Shown here one piece after another: positions 20,978-32,055 of a DNA stretch of 64,000 bases. Within the stretch, counting starts at the first letter, position 1. Every line of letters begins with the position of its first letter. The notes below the pieces were generated by a model that was given only the letters and a program-made list of their open reading frames with translations, made no database searches and had not been told where the DNA came from. The DNA lies in the NCBI GenBank assembly GCA_018873225.1, contig JAEILZ010000009.1, forward strand, positions 5,001 through 69,000. Reading direction: 5' to 3'. Made by a program: the position numbers and the translations under genes. The DNA comes from [Phialemoniopsis] sp. UDSM-2020. Taxonomy: Eukaryota > Ascomycota > Sordariomycetes > Thyridiales > Thyridiaceae.

Positions 20978-23937
20978 ATGACGACTGCCATTCCCAGGGC
21001 GTCACGCCCGTCCAACGGGCCGCCAACAACGGCACTCCCGGCACTGCCCGTTCCCAAGACCCGAAAATCTACTGGGACGTTGACGTTGGCTCCGGGTGCT
21101 GGGGCTACCAGCACGCCGCGGAGCGGATTACGGGCGCCCTCTTCATGCCTCCCCTCGAGTGCGTCGACAAACTCACTCCCTCAGGCGCGATCCGTATCAG
21201 GGATAAACGGTGCCGGGAAAACATTACGAAAGACTGTTAGCATCAACTCGTTCCCACAGCCCCCCCGGACCGAAGGCCGTATCGCAAGCCTACCCCCGAG
21301 CCCCTTGTCAGGCGGTGCCTCGAATCGCAAGCTGAAAACCCCCACCACGCCCAACTACCATCTCAGCAACACTCCCAGTTTGTTGAACGGGACTGGAGAT
21401 GGCAAATTGGTTGCTCGTGCAGCAGGCACCAGAAGCTCCGATGGGCTTTTTAGTGTGGCATCACCACCACAGAGCCGGAGCTCTTCGGCACAAGACTCGT
21501 ATTCGACGTCAGCCACACAATATGATGAAATCGGTGATCTGCCCTCGTCAACCAACGGACCTGGGACGGATAGTGGCAAGCGGGCTTCCAAATTGGACGG
21601 CAAGGGAAACGTCATCGTCAGCGTCCGAGTTCGCCCTGACGCAGGGGGCAACGATCATGCAAAAACCGAGGGCGAATGGCTGGTAGAGGGACGCAAATCA
21701 TTGATCGCATACAGAGGCAAAGAGGGGGGCGATTATTACTACGGTACGCATTGTCTCATGCACTACATCTGTGTCGACTGGAACCTGTACTGACAACCAT
21801 CTTATTAGACAACGTGTTCTCCACCCACGATAACAACTCCAGGGTGTACGACCACATAGCGAAACGACTGGTTCGACGCGTGATGGAGGGCTATCATGGC
21901 ACTGTATTCGCCTACGGCATGACCGGAACCGGCAAGACATTCTCTATGCAGGGAACGGCATCATCGCCAGGTGTTATACCACTTGCCATCACCGATATTT
22001 TCTCGTACATTCGTGAAACGCCCTCCCGCGAGTTCTTGCTGCGAGTCAGCTACTTGGAAATCTACAATGAGAAGATCCACGACCTTCTCAGTATGCCCAC
22101 CGGTACGGGCATCGGCGGAGCGGCGCAGCAGGAGGAAATCAAACTGCGTGAAGATAGCAAACGCGGTGTATACGCCAGTCCTCTCAAAGAGGAGATTGTG
22201 CAGAGCCCGACCCAGCTGCTACGCGTAATTGCGCGTGGCGACCAAGCTCGCCGGACGGCCAGCACACAGTTCAACTCTCGAAGTTCGCGAAGTCATGCCG
22301 TTGTGCAGATTGTCGTGGAGAGTCGAGAGCGTGTCCCGGGAGCTGGCTCGGGGGGCGAGAACAAGCGCTCGGGCATGTTGCCTGGCGGCGTCCGTGTCTC
22401 AACACTGAGTCTTATTGATCTTGCGGGCTCAGAAAAGGCCGCCGAGACCAAAGAGCGTCGCACAGAGGGTTCGCACATCAACAAGAGTTTATTGACCTTG
22501 GGGACTGTCATCGCCAAGCTTTCAGGAGATAAGGACAAGGAAGGCAAATCTGGCGACAAGGACGGCAAGCACCTCCCATACCGAGACAGCAAACTGACCC
22601 GTCTGCTACAAGGAGCCCTGTCCGGAAACTCTCTTGTCAGTATCCTCTGTACCATCCAGATCGGAGCGGCCGGAAGTGTAGCGACATCCAACAGCCACAC
22701 AGCCGAGACCATCAACACGCTCAAGTTTGCCTCCCGGGCCAAAAACAACATCGTCAGCCACGCCAAGCGAGCAGAGGAGGCACTGGGAAGTGGTGGTGAC
22801 GGGGGCGCCAGGGTACTTTTGGAGCGTTACCGTATGGAGATCCTCGAGCTGAGATCTCAACTCGACACTGCAGCGAAGACCAATACGAAACAGGAGGAGG
22901 AGGAAGAGAAGGCTCGAGACGTGGAGGTCGAAAAGGCCCGAGAAAAGGAGGCAGAATATCGCCATGAAGAGCAGATGCTTGAGATGCAACTCGCACGCAC
23001 TGCTCTCAAAGAGCGCATCGATCATCTGAATCGCCTCATCCTCAGCTCGAAATCCATCGGCGTGAACAGCGGAGGGTCCTACAGTTCGCTTGGCATGCAC
23101 CCCAGATCTTCATTGGTGTCTGTCCGGTCAGCTGCCACGACCACAGGCACGATAAGCGGCCGATCTGTTGCTGAGAGGACCACATCTATGACGTCCTCAT
23201 CGTCGACCATCGGCCGACGAACCAGCAGCCAGCGTCTCTCTGGTGGCGCCGAGCTACCGGCTGTGGAAGATGACGATAGTGCCGGCGAGTTCGGGGATGG
23301 CACGGCTTCGCTGGCCGCCCAGAACGAGGCACTACAAGCCGATCTCGTGGACAAAAACAGGTATATCGCCACATTGGAAAAACGTCTGCTGCAGGCTCGC
23401 CGTGCGAGCTCATCTCGAACTTCGGTCGGCCTCGGCGGTGCCGTGAAGGGCATCATGGTGGGTGAAGACCATAGCGTCTCTACAGTCATCAAAGAGAAAG
23501 ACGAAGAGATTGCAGAGCTCCGCGCCAAGTTGGAGGACAAGGATAGAATGCTGGCAGCTCTGCGAAGCGCTGCCCGATCCCGCGACAATGCCGACAGAGT
23601 CGAGTCGAGATCGGAAGTTCGGACGTCTTTGATCCTCGATCACCCTCCGTCTCCCGCCCCTACCATGCCCGCACCCAGCCCTGCGCCGTCCCTGATCCGT
23701 CAAGTCTCCTACTTGCGCAAGCGAACGAGGAGTGTGGACGAGATGAGCAAGATGCTCGATGAGATGATCCAGGACAGGGTCGAAAGCGGACAGATTGTAC
23801 GGGGAACTCGCGGGAGTGTTCGTATTGTCAGTGATCGGAAGACGGACGGCGCCGCGGAGCCAGTAGCCCGGCCTGACACACTGCAGCGCAGCACCTCTCT
23901 TGGGGAGTCTTCTCCCGTGGCACCACTCGAGGCGTGA
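20978..23937 (+). CDS. Kinesin, Kip2/KipA type
   Basis: This is a plus-end-directed microtubule motor by family, linked to microtubule growth and polarity in hyphae. I place two exons at 20978-21743 and 21809-23937 (964 residues). Residues 1-210 are a Ser/Thr/Pro-rich basic extension, a hallmark of Kip2 proteins. The motor begins at about 212 (GNVIVSVRVRP) and contains the P-loop GMTGTGKTFS (about 291-300), switch I NSRSSRSHAV (about 412), switch II LIDLAGSEKA (about 457) and the neck-side block TINTLKFASRAKNNI. Coiled-coil segments follow at about 590-665 and 750-820, with Ser-rich spacers. Length and layout match A. nidulans KipA. The 5' UTR and its introns are not resolved. A 152-codon frame overlapping the start (20782-21240) is a shadow. 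Confidence 0.92.
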
Positions 23938-26505
23938 TGCGATCTTTGGCCTCTATATGCGTAACGCAGCCAGGGGAGCTACGTACGTCCTCGGCGAATG
24001 CTGGCTGGTTGGGTGTCCCAGCAGTCTTCGAATGTATAATTGGGAGTTTGGGCAAAGGGTTTTCTGATTCTGGGCTGGTTGACTTATACCCAAACCGTTT
24101 TACTTATCTTCGTGTGAATTTTTATTTCAAGGCCAGCCAAGATTTACTTGGCATTCGAATAATCATCTTCTTTGACCAAACGTTGGGGTGGTATGCCATC
24201 TCAAGGATTGTATGATAAGCTGCGCGGTCACTGGATTGGACCTGGAGGGCTGGAGGACGGGAGAATACGGGCAGAATTTGACTTGAACGATTGTATATGG
24301 ACACATGTGCTATCATTGAACGTCTCTCGTGTATAACTGCAGCTTCCCATCTCGTATCACTAGTCCTCTTAGTACTTGCTTCAACGTCCGCCTTGGTCAG
24401 TGACATAGTTAGACCTTTGAAGTGCCTGTCGACAATCTTCGTATACAACCGACAGTGGAGATGGGCACCAGGGCTCCATCAGTCGACGTCCGTATTACAC
24501 GTTCTACTACGTACAGAAAACGAATGGCCATATCCGCCTTGTCACGCATGGTAAAACATGTTCAAAGTCACCCTAATATGTTATGTCTGCCGAAATATGG
24601 TGGCCGGCTAGGACGAGGCGACCTCCCGCTGAGCGGCAGGCCACATTCCTTGTCTCCTTTGAAGTGCTCACAGGTGTTTCATGAGAGTGATTACATGCCA
24701 GAACCTAGGAACGGCATTCCCCTAGAGGAGGACAACGGCAGGGAACTTGCTCTCGTTCACGAAGGTGTCCTGCCAGGAAGACTACCTTGGTGTTTATCCA
24801 GCCGCCTACGACTTACCAAGATGATTATATTAACGTTTACTCGTAGCCGTGAGATAATGTTGCAGTAGGTAGTCACTCCGTGGACACGCTAAACCAGCCG
24901 GTTGGGAACTCGCTTGCAGAAAGTAGAAAAAGGTGATCTCCAGTCGGTGAAGCTTGGCTTGTTTCAGATCTGCAGGGGCATCGCATGTCGATCGTTTTTT
25001 AGTACAGGGGGGTCTCGTCGAATCATGGCAGAGGAATGCAAATTCAGGGTCCATCCAAGCCGCTGGCTTGATTATGCCTCTGCGGAAATTCCCATTTCTC
25101 ACAGCCACATACCCGGGTTTTATCCTCTGCTCTCCGTCCAGATGCCCCCTTTTTTGACCTTGTGGTGGTCGATTTTCAAAGACCCAAAACTCGCAGGGCT
25201 CGGGCATTACCCGGTTCTCCCTCAATCCTCCGTCCAAGATGTAGTTAGGTGTGGAGTATTTCCGTCCCATGAGGTACCGGGCTGGTCCCTCTTTCTCCCG
25301 TCACGAGCTTGGTAGGTAAACCAAAGATATGACCAAAGGGTAAAAAAAAACATGCGCACATGTGCGATGCATATGAATCTCGGCCGAGGCAATACCATTA
25401 GTCGTGGCGGTCATGGCCTTGCCTGACGGAGTACCGGGGCGGATTCGTGCAGTTTGAAGCCAATCCGTAAGAGATGTACACAGGGTGATCCCGGCTATCC
25501 CCACCATTTTGGTCATATTGTTGCCCCACGATCGTCACTCCTAGATGCCCTTGAAAGCCATTTCAGCGCATCCTCATATGCGGATCGTCACTCTCCTAGC
25601 GTGGTATTTTGACCACCAGCGGGCAATGGTTGGAGAGGGACAGAAGTCATTCCGAAACCGACCCTCCGAGGCGTTGACTTTCCTCCAACAGGGTGAGATC
25701 GGCCGAGATTTGGGAGGTCCGTCTCAGCGGGACTCATGCAGGCACGCGCGCGAGCGAGCGCACGCTCTCTCTGCTCTCCAATCTGTTTGATACCGCCGTT
25801 TCATTATCCTCCCTCCACATATCCTTGTCAAACTCTGGGTCAAACTGCGTTGTCAATGACGTCGCTGCCCGCTCTCATCTGCGCAAAGAGTCTGCCCGGT
25901 CCCGCTCTGCTGGCATTGACAGCACCTTGAGCACCAAAGAGGCACTTGGAGATCCCCAGCCCAGTGATTGGGATGCGCAGGCGCCCTCAACTAAGCATGC
26001 CTATCCTTCTGGATCAGGCCTGATTTCCATCCCTTCTGCTCCTTTTCCAGCATGATCTTCACTGGCCTCCTCGGCTCGCTCCCTCCCAGCTGCTTGAGTG
26101 GCCCCCTCCCCTTGCACCTCTCCGTGCATAGCACGAGATCCCACCCCACGCAAGAATCTGCCACCGGCGCATTCTAAGGGTCCTTGACCCAACGGCGAGG
26201 TCTTCGTTTGCGGCCCTTCCCGAGCCTTCTCTTCTGGTACAAGATTCGGCACTCCATGACACTTCTTGCCATATCTTGATACACCCTCAGCTCAGCTTGG
26301 GCAGCCAAGGCACTTCATCGTCTGGCCCATCTTGTATCTCACGGGACGGAGATGGTGATGCCTCTTGCCTCCAACTGAGTCGGCCCAGCATAGCTCTTTC
26401 TTCACTCCTCTTGAATCCTTTCACTTCGAGCTCAACTCCGTCTTTCACTTTGTTTATTCTTACTTGGTTCTCACACCTCCACCGCCCAGAGGGCACCTAA
26501 TCAAC
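23938..26505. other. Intergenic region (2.6 kb)
   Basis: The kinesin 3' UTR probably occupies the first few hundred bases. No gene is recognisable in the middle, and open frames such as 24902-25315 and 25693-26055 have no recognisable features. A long pyrimidine-rich stretch at about 26030-26500 precedes the next ATG and looks like its promoter and 5' UTR. Confidence 0.55.
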
Positions 26506-28323
26506 ATGCCGCCCACCCTAGACTTGAGTCGGTCCAAGGTGATCGTGTCATCGCCGCGCATTCAATTGCGACGAGCAGCTTCCTATACCGGACACGAGAA
26601 GGCAGGGTCTCTATCTTCAACTTCGTCGAGGTTCAATTTCAACCATCTATTACTCTCGTCACCCCCGCCTTCACCCGGACTACCACGTCTAGTCCCCCGG
26701 CCACGAAAGCTGTCAAACACCCCACGGCCAAGCCGGATCTTGCGCGCCCTTCTATGGATCTTGGGTCTTGCGTCTTTGGTGTATCTGGCGGGGTCCTCCA
26801 TCCGCAGACCAGAACTCAGCCCTCTCTATCACTGGCCGCAACAGGTTCGTGGCGAGTACGAGATGGTGGCTCGCGACGGTCTGCCCAACTTCCCCACGCC
26901 AGTTATCGTGACGGACAAAGGAGGCAATGCGAAATGGACCATGTACATTCCGCCAAACCATGGCTTTCCGCTCTCTGTGCGGGAGTATTCGACCATGGTC
27001 TCTAAATGTAGCGAGGTGGCCAGCAAGGTCGAGTCACTCCAGAGCAGTCTCCAGAGCGCTGGTCCGTTTCATCTCGGCCACGGCAGTTCACAAAAGCACT
27101 TTGTCGATGTTGCAGAAGCTGAGAATGCAGGCGTGCTGCCCGGAACTGTTTCCGTGTCTGCCCTAATGAACCAGCATGGCCAGAATGGCGGTCTCGTTGG
27201 TGTCGATCAAGACAACCTACTTGACCTGCCAGTATGTGGGAAGAGCATGACATTCGTCTTGGAGTCGGAGGATGCCGGCTTGGGACTCACGGTCATGACG
27301 CTGTGGATGGCATACGCGGTAGCCAAGAGGGAGGGAAGGTCGTTCTTCATCGACGATACGAGATGGGCGTACGGCAATTATCTCGATATCTTTGATGCGC
27401 CGCCAAACACCGGTTGCCGGCCACCTCTGAGGCACGAGATCGTTCCGTGCCCTCGTCAAGCTCGACACCTCGTAGTGAGCAGTGCTACTGCACATGCCAT
27501 CATTGACGACCCTTCGTCAGAGTCATCGGAAAGGGCACTACGGGACACGCACTTCCAACTCGCCCGGGAAGGCTTTGAAACCCTATATCGCCTCAACCGC
27601 GAGGATGCTGCATACGTCTCGACCAGAGTGAAGGACCTGATAGCCACAAGCCGGGCAGATTCGAAGGGTGCTTCAGATGGCATGATGATTGGACTGCATG
27701 TCAGACGCGGCGACCGGCACCCGGTGGACTTCCAGTATCGCGGATCGTATATCCCGGCGAGTATGTACACTGAACGGGCTCTAGAGTCTATCAACGCTAC
27801 ATTCAACTCGGGCCGGACAGAGGACGAGATGGCCAAGGAGCGTTCTATCTTGCTGCTAGCCTCCGACGACCCAACGGTATACGACAACGACGAATTCAAA
27901 GGCGCCGCACGCGCCCAGGAGCGCATAAGGCTTGCGAACAAGGCTACCGTCGAAGCGAGCAGCCACGACAAGCATTATATGCGGAAGTTTATCGACGAGG
28001 CTTTCGGTTGGGAAGGCGGCTTCTTCGCGGCCATGTTTTGGAATCTCGGTCTCTCCACTCTGACCGCGGCGAACGCCCCCAAAGCCGCCGAGGCTCGCTT
28101 GAATCCCTCGGCCGAGACCATCAGGCTTAGAAACCTGTTGGGCAGGGCCTACATGATGGACCTTGCCGTGCTCTCCCAGGCGAGTGACTCGGTCATATGC
28201 ACCGTCAGCGCCATGGGCTGCCGCTTGCTTGCGGTCATGATGGGCCAAGAGAGGGCCTTCGACCAGCAAAAGTGGATAAACATCGACGGGGACCACGAGT
28301 GGTCAAGCCTACCCATTCCTTGA
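26506..28323 (+). CDS. GT23-like (alpha-1,6-fucosyltransferase-related) type II membrane glycosyltransferase
   Basis: This is a single exon of 605 residues. I chose the ATG at 26506 (CAACATG context) over an in-frame ATG at 26365 because the extra 47 residues come from the pyrimidine-rich leader. A short Ser/Pro-rich basic cytosolic tail leads to one membrane helix at about 76-95 (ILRALLWILGLASLVYLAG), then a lumenal stem and catalytic region. The motif HVRRGDRHP at about 397 matches the nucleotide-sugar-binding HxRRxD block of GT23/FUT8-like enzymes. A late IDEAFGWEGGFF and a region ending SDSVICTVSAMGCRLLAVMMG also fit. Golgi location is inferred. Whether it moves fucose is uncertain, since fungi rarely show core fucose. 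Confidence 0.72.
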   Translation: MPPTLDLSRSKVIVSSPRIQLRRAASYTGHEKAGSLSSTSSRFNFNHLLLSSPPPSPGLPRLVPRPRKLSNTPRPSRILRALLWILGLASLVYLAGSSIRRPELSPLYHWPQQVRGEYEMVARDGLPNFPTPVIVTDKGGNAKWTMYIPPNHGFPLSVREYSTMVSKCSEVASKVESLQSSLQSAGPFHLGHGSSQKHFVDVAEAENAGVLPGTVSVSALMNQHGQNGGLVGVDQDNLLDLPVCGKSMTFVLESEDAGLGLTVMTLWMAYAVAKREGRSFFIDDTRWAYGNYLDIFDAPPNTGCRPPLRHEIVPCPRQARHLVVSSATAHAIIDDPSSESSERALRDTHFQLAREGFETLYRLNREDAAYVSTRVKDLIATSRADSKGASDGMMIGLHVRRGDRHPVDFQYRGSYIPASMYTERALESINATFNSGRTEDEMAKERSILLLASDDPTVYDNDEFKGAARAQERIRLANKATVEASSHDKHYMRKFIDEAFGWEGGFFAAMFWNLGLSTLTAANAPKAAEARLNPSAETIRLRNLLGRAYMMDLAVLSQASDSVICTVSAMGCRLLAVMMGQERAFDQQKWINIDGDHEWSSLPIP

Positions 28324-29304
28324 TCAGTCTCGCTCACCCACCCAGTCGCACTTATTCTATTCGCGTCTCTCTTTTCCCTGATACCCACAAATCTTTGATA
28401 ATAAATGCCTTGATGGCATTGTCGTTTCTTTTGCACCCATTACCAACATCTATGGCGAAGGCGCATCACCGGCGAGGAGAAGCTGCATTGGGGTCTGGCG
28501 TTTTGATTTTATGCATGGACGAGAATAGCATCAAGCTCGTTTGCATCCTCCCTACTGGCGCTCTAGAATAGCTGCGCCCTTTCATGGAGCTCGCAACTAT
28601 ATCACTATCAAGGCTTCTCTCTACAGTCGACCTTTTACTTTGTATGACAGCTAGTAGTCTCTGTTAGAGCAAAAGAAAAGATACTTCAAACTCAAGTGGA
28701 CATCGATCTGTGGCCATAAGTTCATAACAATAGGTAAACCAGGATACTTAATCCTAGAGCAACCCTCCATTGGATCTCCATAGCTCGTGTCCCCCTTTGA
28801 CCCGTTCTTCACGCCGTTTCGACCCGTGCATATGTGGCGCCCTGAGTGGCCATGGCCTGGGCACAACGCCCTTTGCCATGCAAGTGGGTGTTAGAAAGAT
28901 TGACTGTTTTGGATCCATCTCTACCCAAGCTGCTAACAGACTAATTGAGCCTTGTAGGCTTAGGCAGTGGGATAATCCAGGGTACTCAGTTAAGAATTGA
29001 GGTACATCGAGGAGGAAAACCCGTCAACTAATCTGTCACCCACTTGCCATGATACCCCATCAGGTAATTAGAGTGTGTTGAACTACACAAAAGGACTCCG
29101 CTGAGCTGGAAGGAGCAACGACGGCCACCCGCATATCAGGAGACCTTGAGCGTAGCGCCTGGGCATCGAGCAATGGGTGTTCTCATATGGGCTGCATATG
29201 CGTGTATCTTCCACCGCCTTCGATGTCCGAGGGGGCTTAGTTTGTATTGAGACGGGACTCTCATGAAAGTTTCTGATCAGAAATGTTCCATCGAGGGAAA
29301 CCGC
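28324..29304. other. Convergent intergenic region
   Basis: The region lies between the 3' ends of the GT23-like gene and the FAR1-domain gene. I see nothing beyond probable UTR sequence. Confidence 0.6.
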
Positions 29305-30099
29305 CTATCCGACCCCGGGCAGGCCTGAGATGCCTTCCATCAAGGATACTTCAGTGCTCGTGAGAGGGGTCTGGTGAGGATTGGGGAGCGTCGGGTCTGT
29401 GGCCAGGGCGGCCGGCGTGCCGTCCACGTTGCTATTGCCGGCGCTCCGATCCGTCTTCTTTTGACGCTTTGTTGGTGTTGTAGCTGGCTGGTTTGTCCCA
29501 AATAACCGATTGCGATAGTTCTCGATGTCTCTTAGTGTGAAGACTGCCGTTGGGTAAGCCAGCCTGAGAACACCGTATATCTCGCGAGGCTTCAGACTCG
29601 TCGCCTTGGACATAGCCCTGATCAGGTTCTGCAGCTCGGGCGTGAGCTTGCGGTGGACGGTGTGCGCGGCCAGCGAGTCGGAGGCCGGGTGGTTGTGACT
29701 CGACTCGGTGACCTCGAGGGTCCAGAGCCTGTTGTTCTGTCGCAGCGCCCTCGCGACGGCCTTCCAGGGGCAGTCGGCCCCCTTGCTCGTGGTAACCTTG
29801 CGCACGTTGGCTGTAGACGGCCGCAGGTTGCCTCTGTCGCAGATGAGATCGACGCGCGTCGGCTTGCCGTCGACATGGTTGGACGATCGCCGCTTGACGA
29901 AGCCCAGTCCCTGAGTCCTGGCCCAGGTGTTCAGCTCGGTCATGAGTTCCTCGAGCGACGTGTAGAGGTTGAAGAAGAGCCGGTGGTCTGCTGGGAGCGA
30001 CGGGGCGCATTCCTCCACGGGGACCGGGGCTGGCGGAGCGTTAGCCGTTGGGTATACAGCCCTCCCGGACGGAAGCAGGGGCTGGGCTTCCGATGCCAT
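29305..30099 (-). CDS. FAR1-type DNA-binding-domain protein (transposase-derived)
   Basis: This is a single exon of 264 residues from the ATG at 30099. The frame stays open to 30240, so an amino end 47 residues longer is possible. After about 35 residues comes a FAR1/WRKY-GCM1-like zinc fold: SLEELMTELNTWARTQGLGFVKRRS, then DLICDRGNL, CPWKAVARAL and TESSHNHPAS, which supply the C...C...H-x-H ligands. A Ser/Thr-rich tail with TKRQKKTDRS, likely nuclear-localising, follows. This domain is the DNA-binding part of Mutator-like transposases. No transposase catalytic domain, inverted repeats or decay are seen, so it is probably a domesticated nuclear regulator (inference). It is divergent from the Qri7 gene, 294 bp away. 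Confidence 0.7.
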   Translation of the reverse strand: MASEAQPLLPSGRAVYPTANAPPAPVPVEECAPSLPADHRLFFNLYTSLEELMTELNTWARTQGLGFVKRRSSNHVDGKPTRVDLICDRGNLRPSTANVRKVTTSKGADCPWKAVARALRQNNRLWTLEVTESSHNHPASDSLAAHTVHRKLTPELQNLIRAMSKATSLKPREIYGVLRLAYPTAVFTLRDIENYRNRLFGTNQPATTPTKRQKKTDRSAGNSNVDGTPAALATDPTLPNPHQTPLTSTEVSLMEGISGLPGVG

Positions 30100-30393
30100 C
30101 GTGCATAATCCCGAGCCCTCTTCGCGCGCGCAGCCGCAGTTTCGTAGACCTGCTGTCGAGTATGGTGGAATGTTTGAGCTGGTGAAATTCGCGGGGGCGG
30201 TGCGCGCATGCTTGACGCTTAAAGAGCGGCAGAATCCCACACCGCCTTAATTTATGGCAGATCAGTCGTCAGGAAGTGCATGTCGATGGTCCTCCTTTTC
30301 GGTTGCGTCTCCTCTTCGTGAAACTCTTCATGTGATAGTTCATACCGCACAAGTCGGAAATGGATTGAATCTTGTTCCAGTCCTGTCGTTTCG
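30100..30393. promoter_or_regulatory. Short divergent promoter between the FAR1-domain gene and Qri7
   Basis: Only 294 bp separate the two chosen start codons, so both core promoters must lie here. I see no recognisable binding site. If the FAR1-domain protein starts at 30240, the gap is only 153 bp. Confidence 0.5.
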
Positions 30394-31758
30394 ATGGTGT
30401 CGTCATGGCAGCCAGCGGCTCGGAGCTTGAGGCTCGCCACTACGAGGGCCTCACCTCTGCGCCGGCAGCCCTCATGGCATCAGCGCCGGCAGCTGCTCAC
30501 CCTGGCTATCGAGTCCTCTTGCGATGACACGTGCGTAGCCGTTCTTGAGAAGAACTGTCAGTCGGCAACATTACACTTCCATGAGAAGATCACATCCGAC
30601 AACCGCCAATTTGGTGGCATACATCCGAGTGTCGCCGTGGCATCACACACTGCCAGTCTGGCGAACTTGATCCAGCGGTCACTCAACTCCCTACCTTTAG
30701 CGCGGCCTTTGGAGAATGGAGCTGTTCCTTCCAACACTTTGTCTATCTCGACCCCCGATGGCGGCCGGGTCCATCGCGTCCGCCCGGACTTTGTCACGGT
30801 CACTCGAGGGCCGGGCATGACGCCTAGCTTGTCGACAGGTCTCAACACGGCCAAGGGCCTGGCTGTCGCCTGGCAGGTTCCCCTACTGGGTGTGAACCAT
30901 ATGCAGGCTCATGCTCTCACTCCAAGGCTAGTGCGCGCACTCGAAGCCAGGGGCGAGGATGTTCCCGCGGAACCTGCATTCCCATTCCTCACGCTTCTTG
31001 TCTCGGGAGGACACACTCTCCTGGTCCACAGCCACTCCCTGTGTTATCACCGGATACTGGCTCAGGCATCTAGTATCGCCATCGGTGACCTGATAGACAA
31101 GTCTGCGCGCGCCATCCTGCCACCGGAGCTCGTCGCCGCGCAGGACAACGTCATGTACGGCCCATTGCTAGAAAGATTTGCCTTTCCCAACGGCGCAGCT
31201 GACTACTCGTACACGGCACCCTTGAGGCGGAGAGACGAAATACAAACTCTCGAGTCCGAGTACGGCTGGTCGCTCGATCCTCCCCTGGCCGGGTCAAGGG
31301 CTATGGAGTACAACTTCTCGAGCCTCAATGGAGCGGTTATGCGGATAGCAGCGCGAGAAGGCATGAGCGACGAAGAACGGCGGGCTCTAGCGCGGGCCAC
31401 GATGAAGCTTGCTTTTGAGCATCTCACCAGCAGGCTCTGCTTCGCCTTGAACGAGAACGACAGCACGCGCGGAGTGAAGACCCTGGTCGTCTCGGGCGGC
31501 GTGGCGAGCAATCGCTTTTTGATGCACGTACTCCGCTCAATCCTGGATGCAAGAGGGCACGAAGATATGGATATAATCGCCCCACCGCCTGCGCTATGCA
31601 CCGACAACGCTGCCATGATTGCCTGGACGGGAATGGAGATGTTTGAGGCTGGCTATAGAACGGACCTTTCTGTCCTCGCCAAGCGAAAGTGGCCTGTAGA
31701 CCCCTCGGAAGATGGAGGCATACTGGGCACTGATGGCTGGATCAAAGTTGCCGAGTAG
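30394..31758 (+). CDS. qri7: Mitochondrial tRNA threonylcarbamoyladenosine transferase (Qri7/OSGEPL1)
   Basis: This is the mitochondrial Kae1/TsaD-family enzyme that makes t6A37 on ANN-decoding tRNAs from threonylcarbamoyl-AMP. It is a single exon of 454 residues. The first 35 or so residues are Arg/Ser-rich with almost no acid, as expected for a mitochondrial presequence. AIESSCDDT (about 38-46) is the ATP-fold start, and FGGIHPSVA, TRGPGMTPSLSTGL and GVNHMQAH follow. The latter gives the metal-binding His pair at 169 and 173. LLVSGGHTLLV and the late VVSGGVASNRFLM and CTDNAAMIAWTG complete the ASKHA fold. It is somewhat longer than yeast Qri7 because of an insertion near residues 105-130. 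All recognisable motifs are intact. Confidence 0.95.
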   Translation: MVSSWQPAARSLRLATTRASPLRRQPSWHQRRQLLTLAIESSCDDTCVAVLEKNCQSATLHFHEKITSDNRQFGGIHPSVAVASHTASLANLIQRSLNSLPLARPLENGAVPSNTLSISTPDGGRVHRVRPDFVTVTRGPGMTPSLSTGLNTAKGLAVAWQVPLLGVNHMQAHALTPRLVRALEARGEDVPAEPAFPFLTLLVSGGHTLLVHSHSLCYHRILAQASSIAIGDLIDKSARAILPPELVAAQDNVMYGPLLERFAFPNGAADYSYTAPLRRRDEIQTLESEYGWSLDPPLAGSRAMEYNFSSLNGAVMRIAAREGMSDEERRALARATMKLAFEHLTSRLCFALNENDSTRGVKTLVVSGGVASNRFLMHVLRSILDARGHEDMDIIAPPPALCTDNAAMIAWTGMEMFEAGYRTDLSVLAKRKWPVDPSEDGGILGTDGWIKVAE

Positions 31759-32055
31759 CCTAGGTCATTCTTACGACGCTTGTAACGAATTGTAATGGGA
31801 GGGCTGGTCTGGCCCGGAAAGTGTACGATGTCTGACGATGCGGACTGTAGGATAGCATAGCGATCATAATGTAGCATCTTGCCGTGTACTCGAAGACCAG
31901 TCCATTTGATTCATCCTTTGGAATCCACCCTTGATTGAGCTATGGTACAGTCTACCTTACACAGCAACTTGCCAATGCTTTGAGAAGCAGTGGCTGTGCT
32001 GACTATGTTGACAATCTCCAATAATACACACCACCTCTTACGCCATCTTGACCTT
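31759..32055. other. Convergent intergenic region
   Basis: Just under 300 bp between the 3' ends of qri7 and the proteasome gene. It probably contains both polyadenylation regions, and nothing else is visible. Confidence 0.6.

Noticed and set aside
20782..21240. 152-codon frame overlapping the kinesin start
   Set aside because: It overlaps the kinesin amino end in another frame and shows no domain or splice link.
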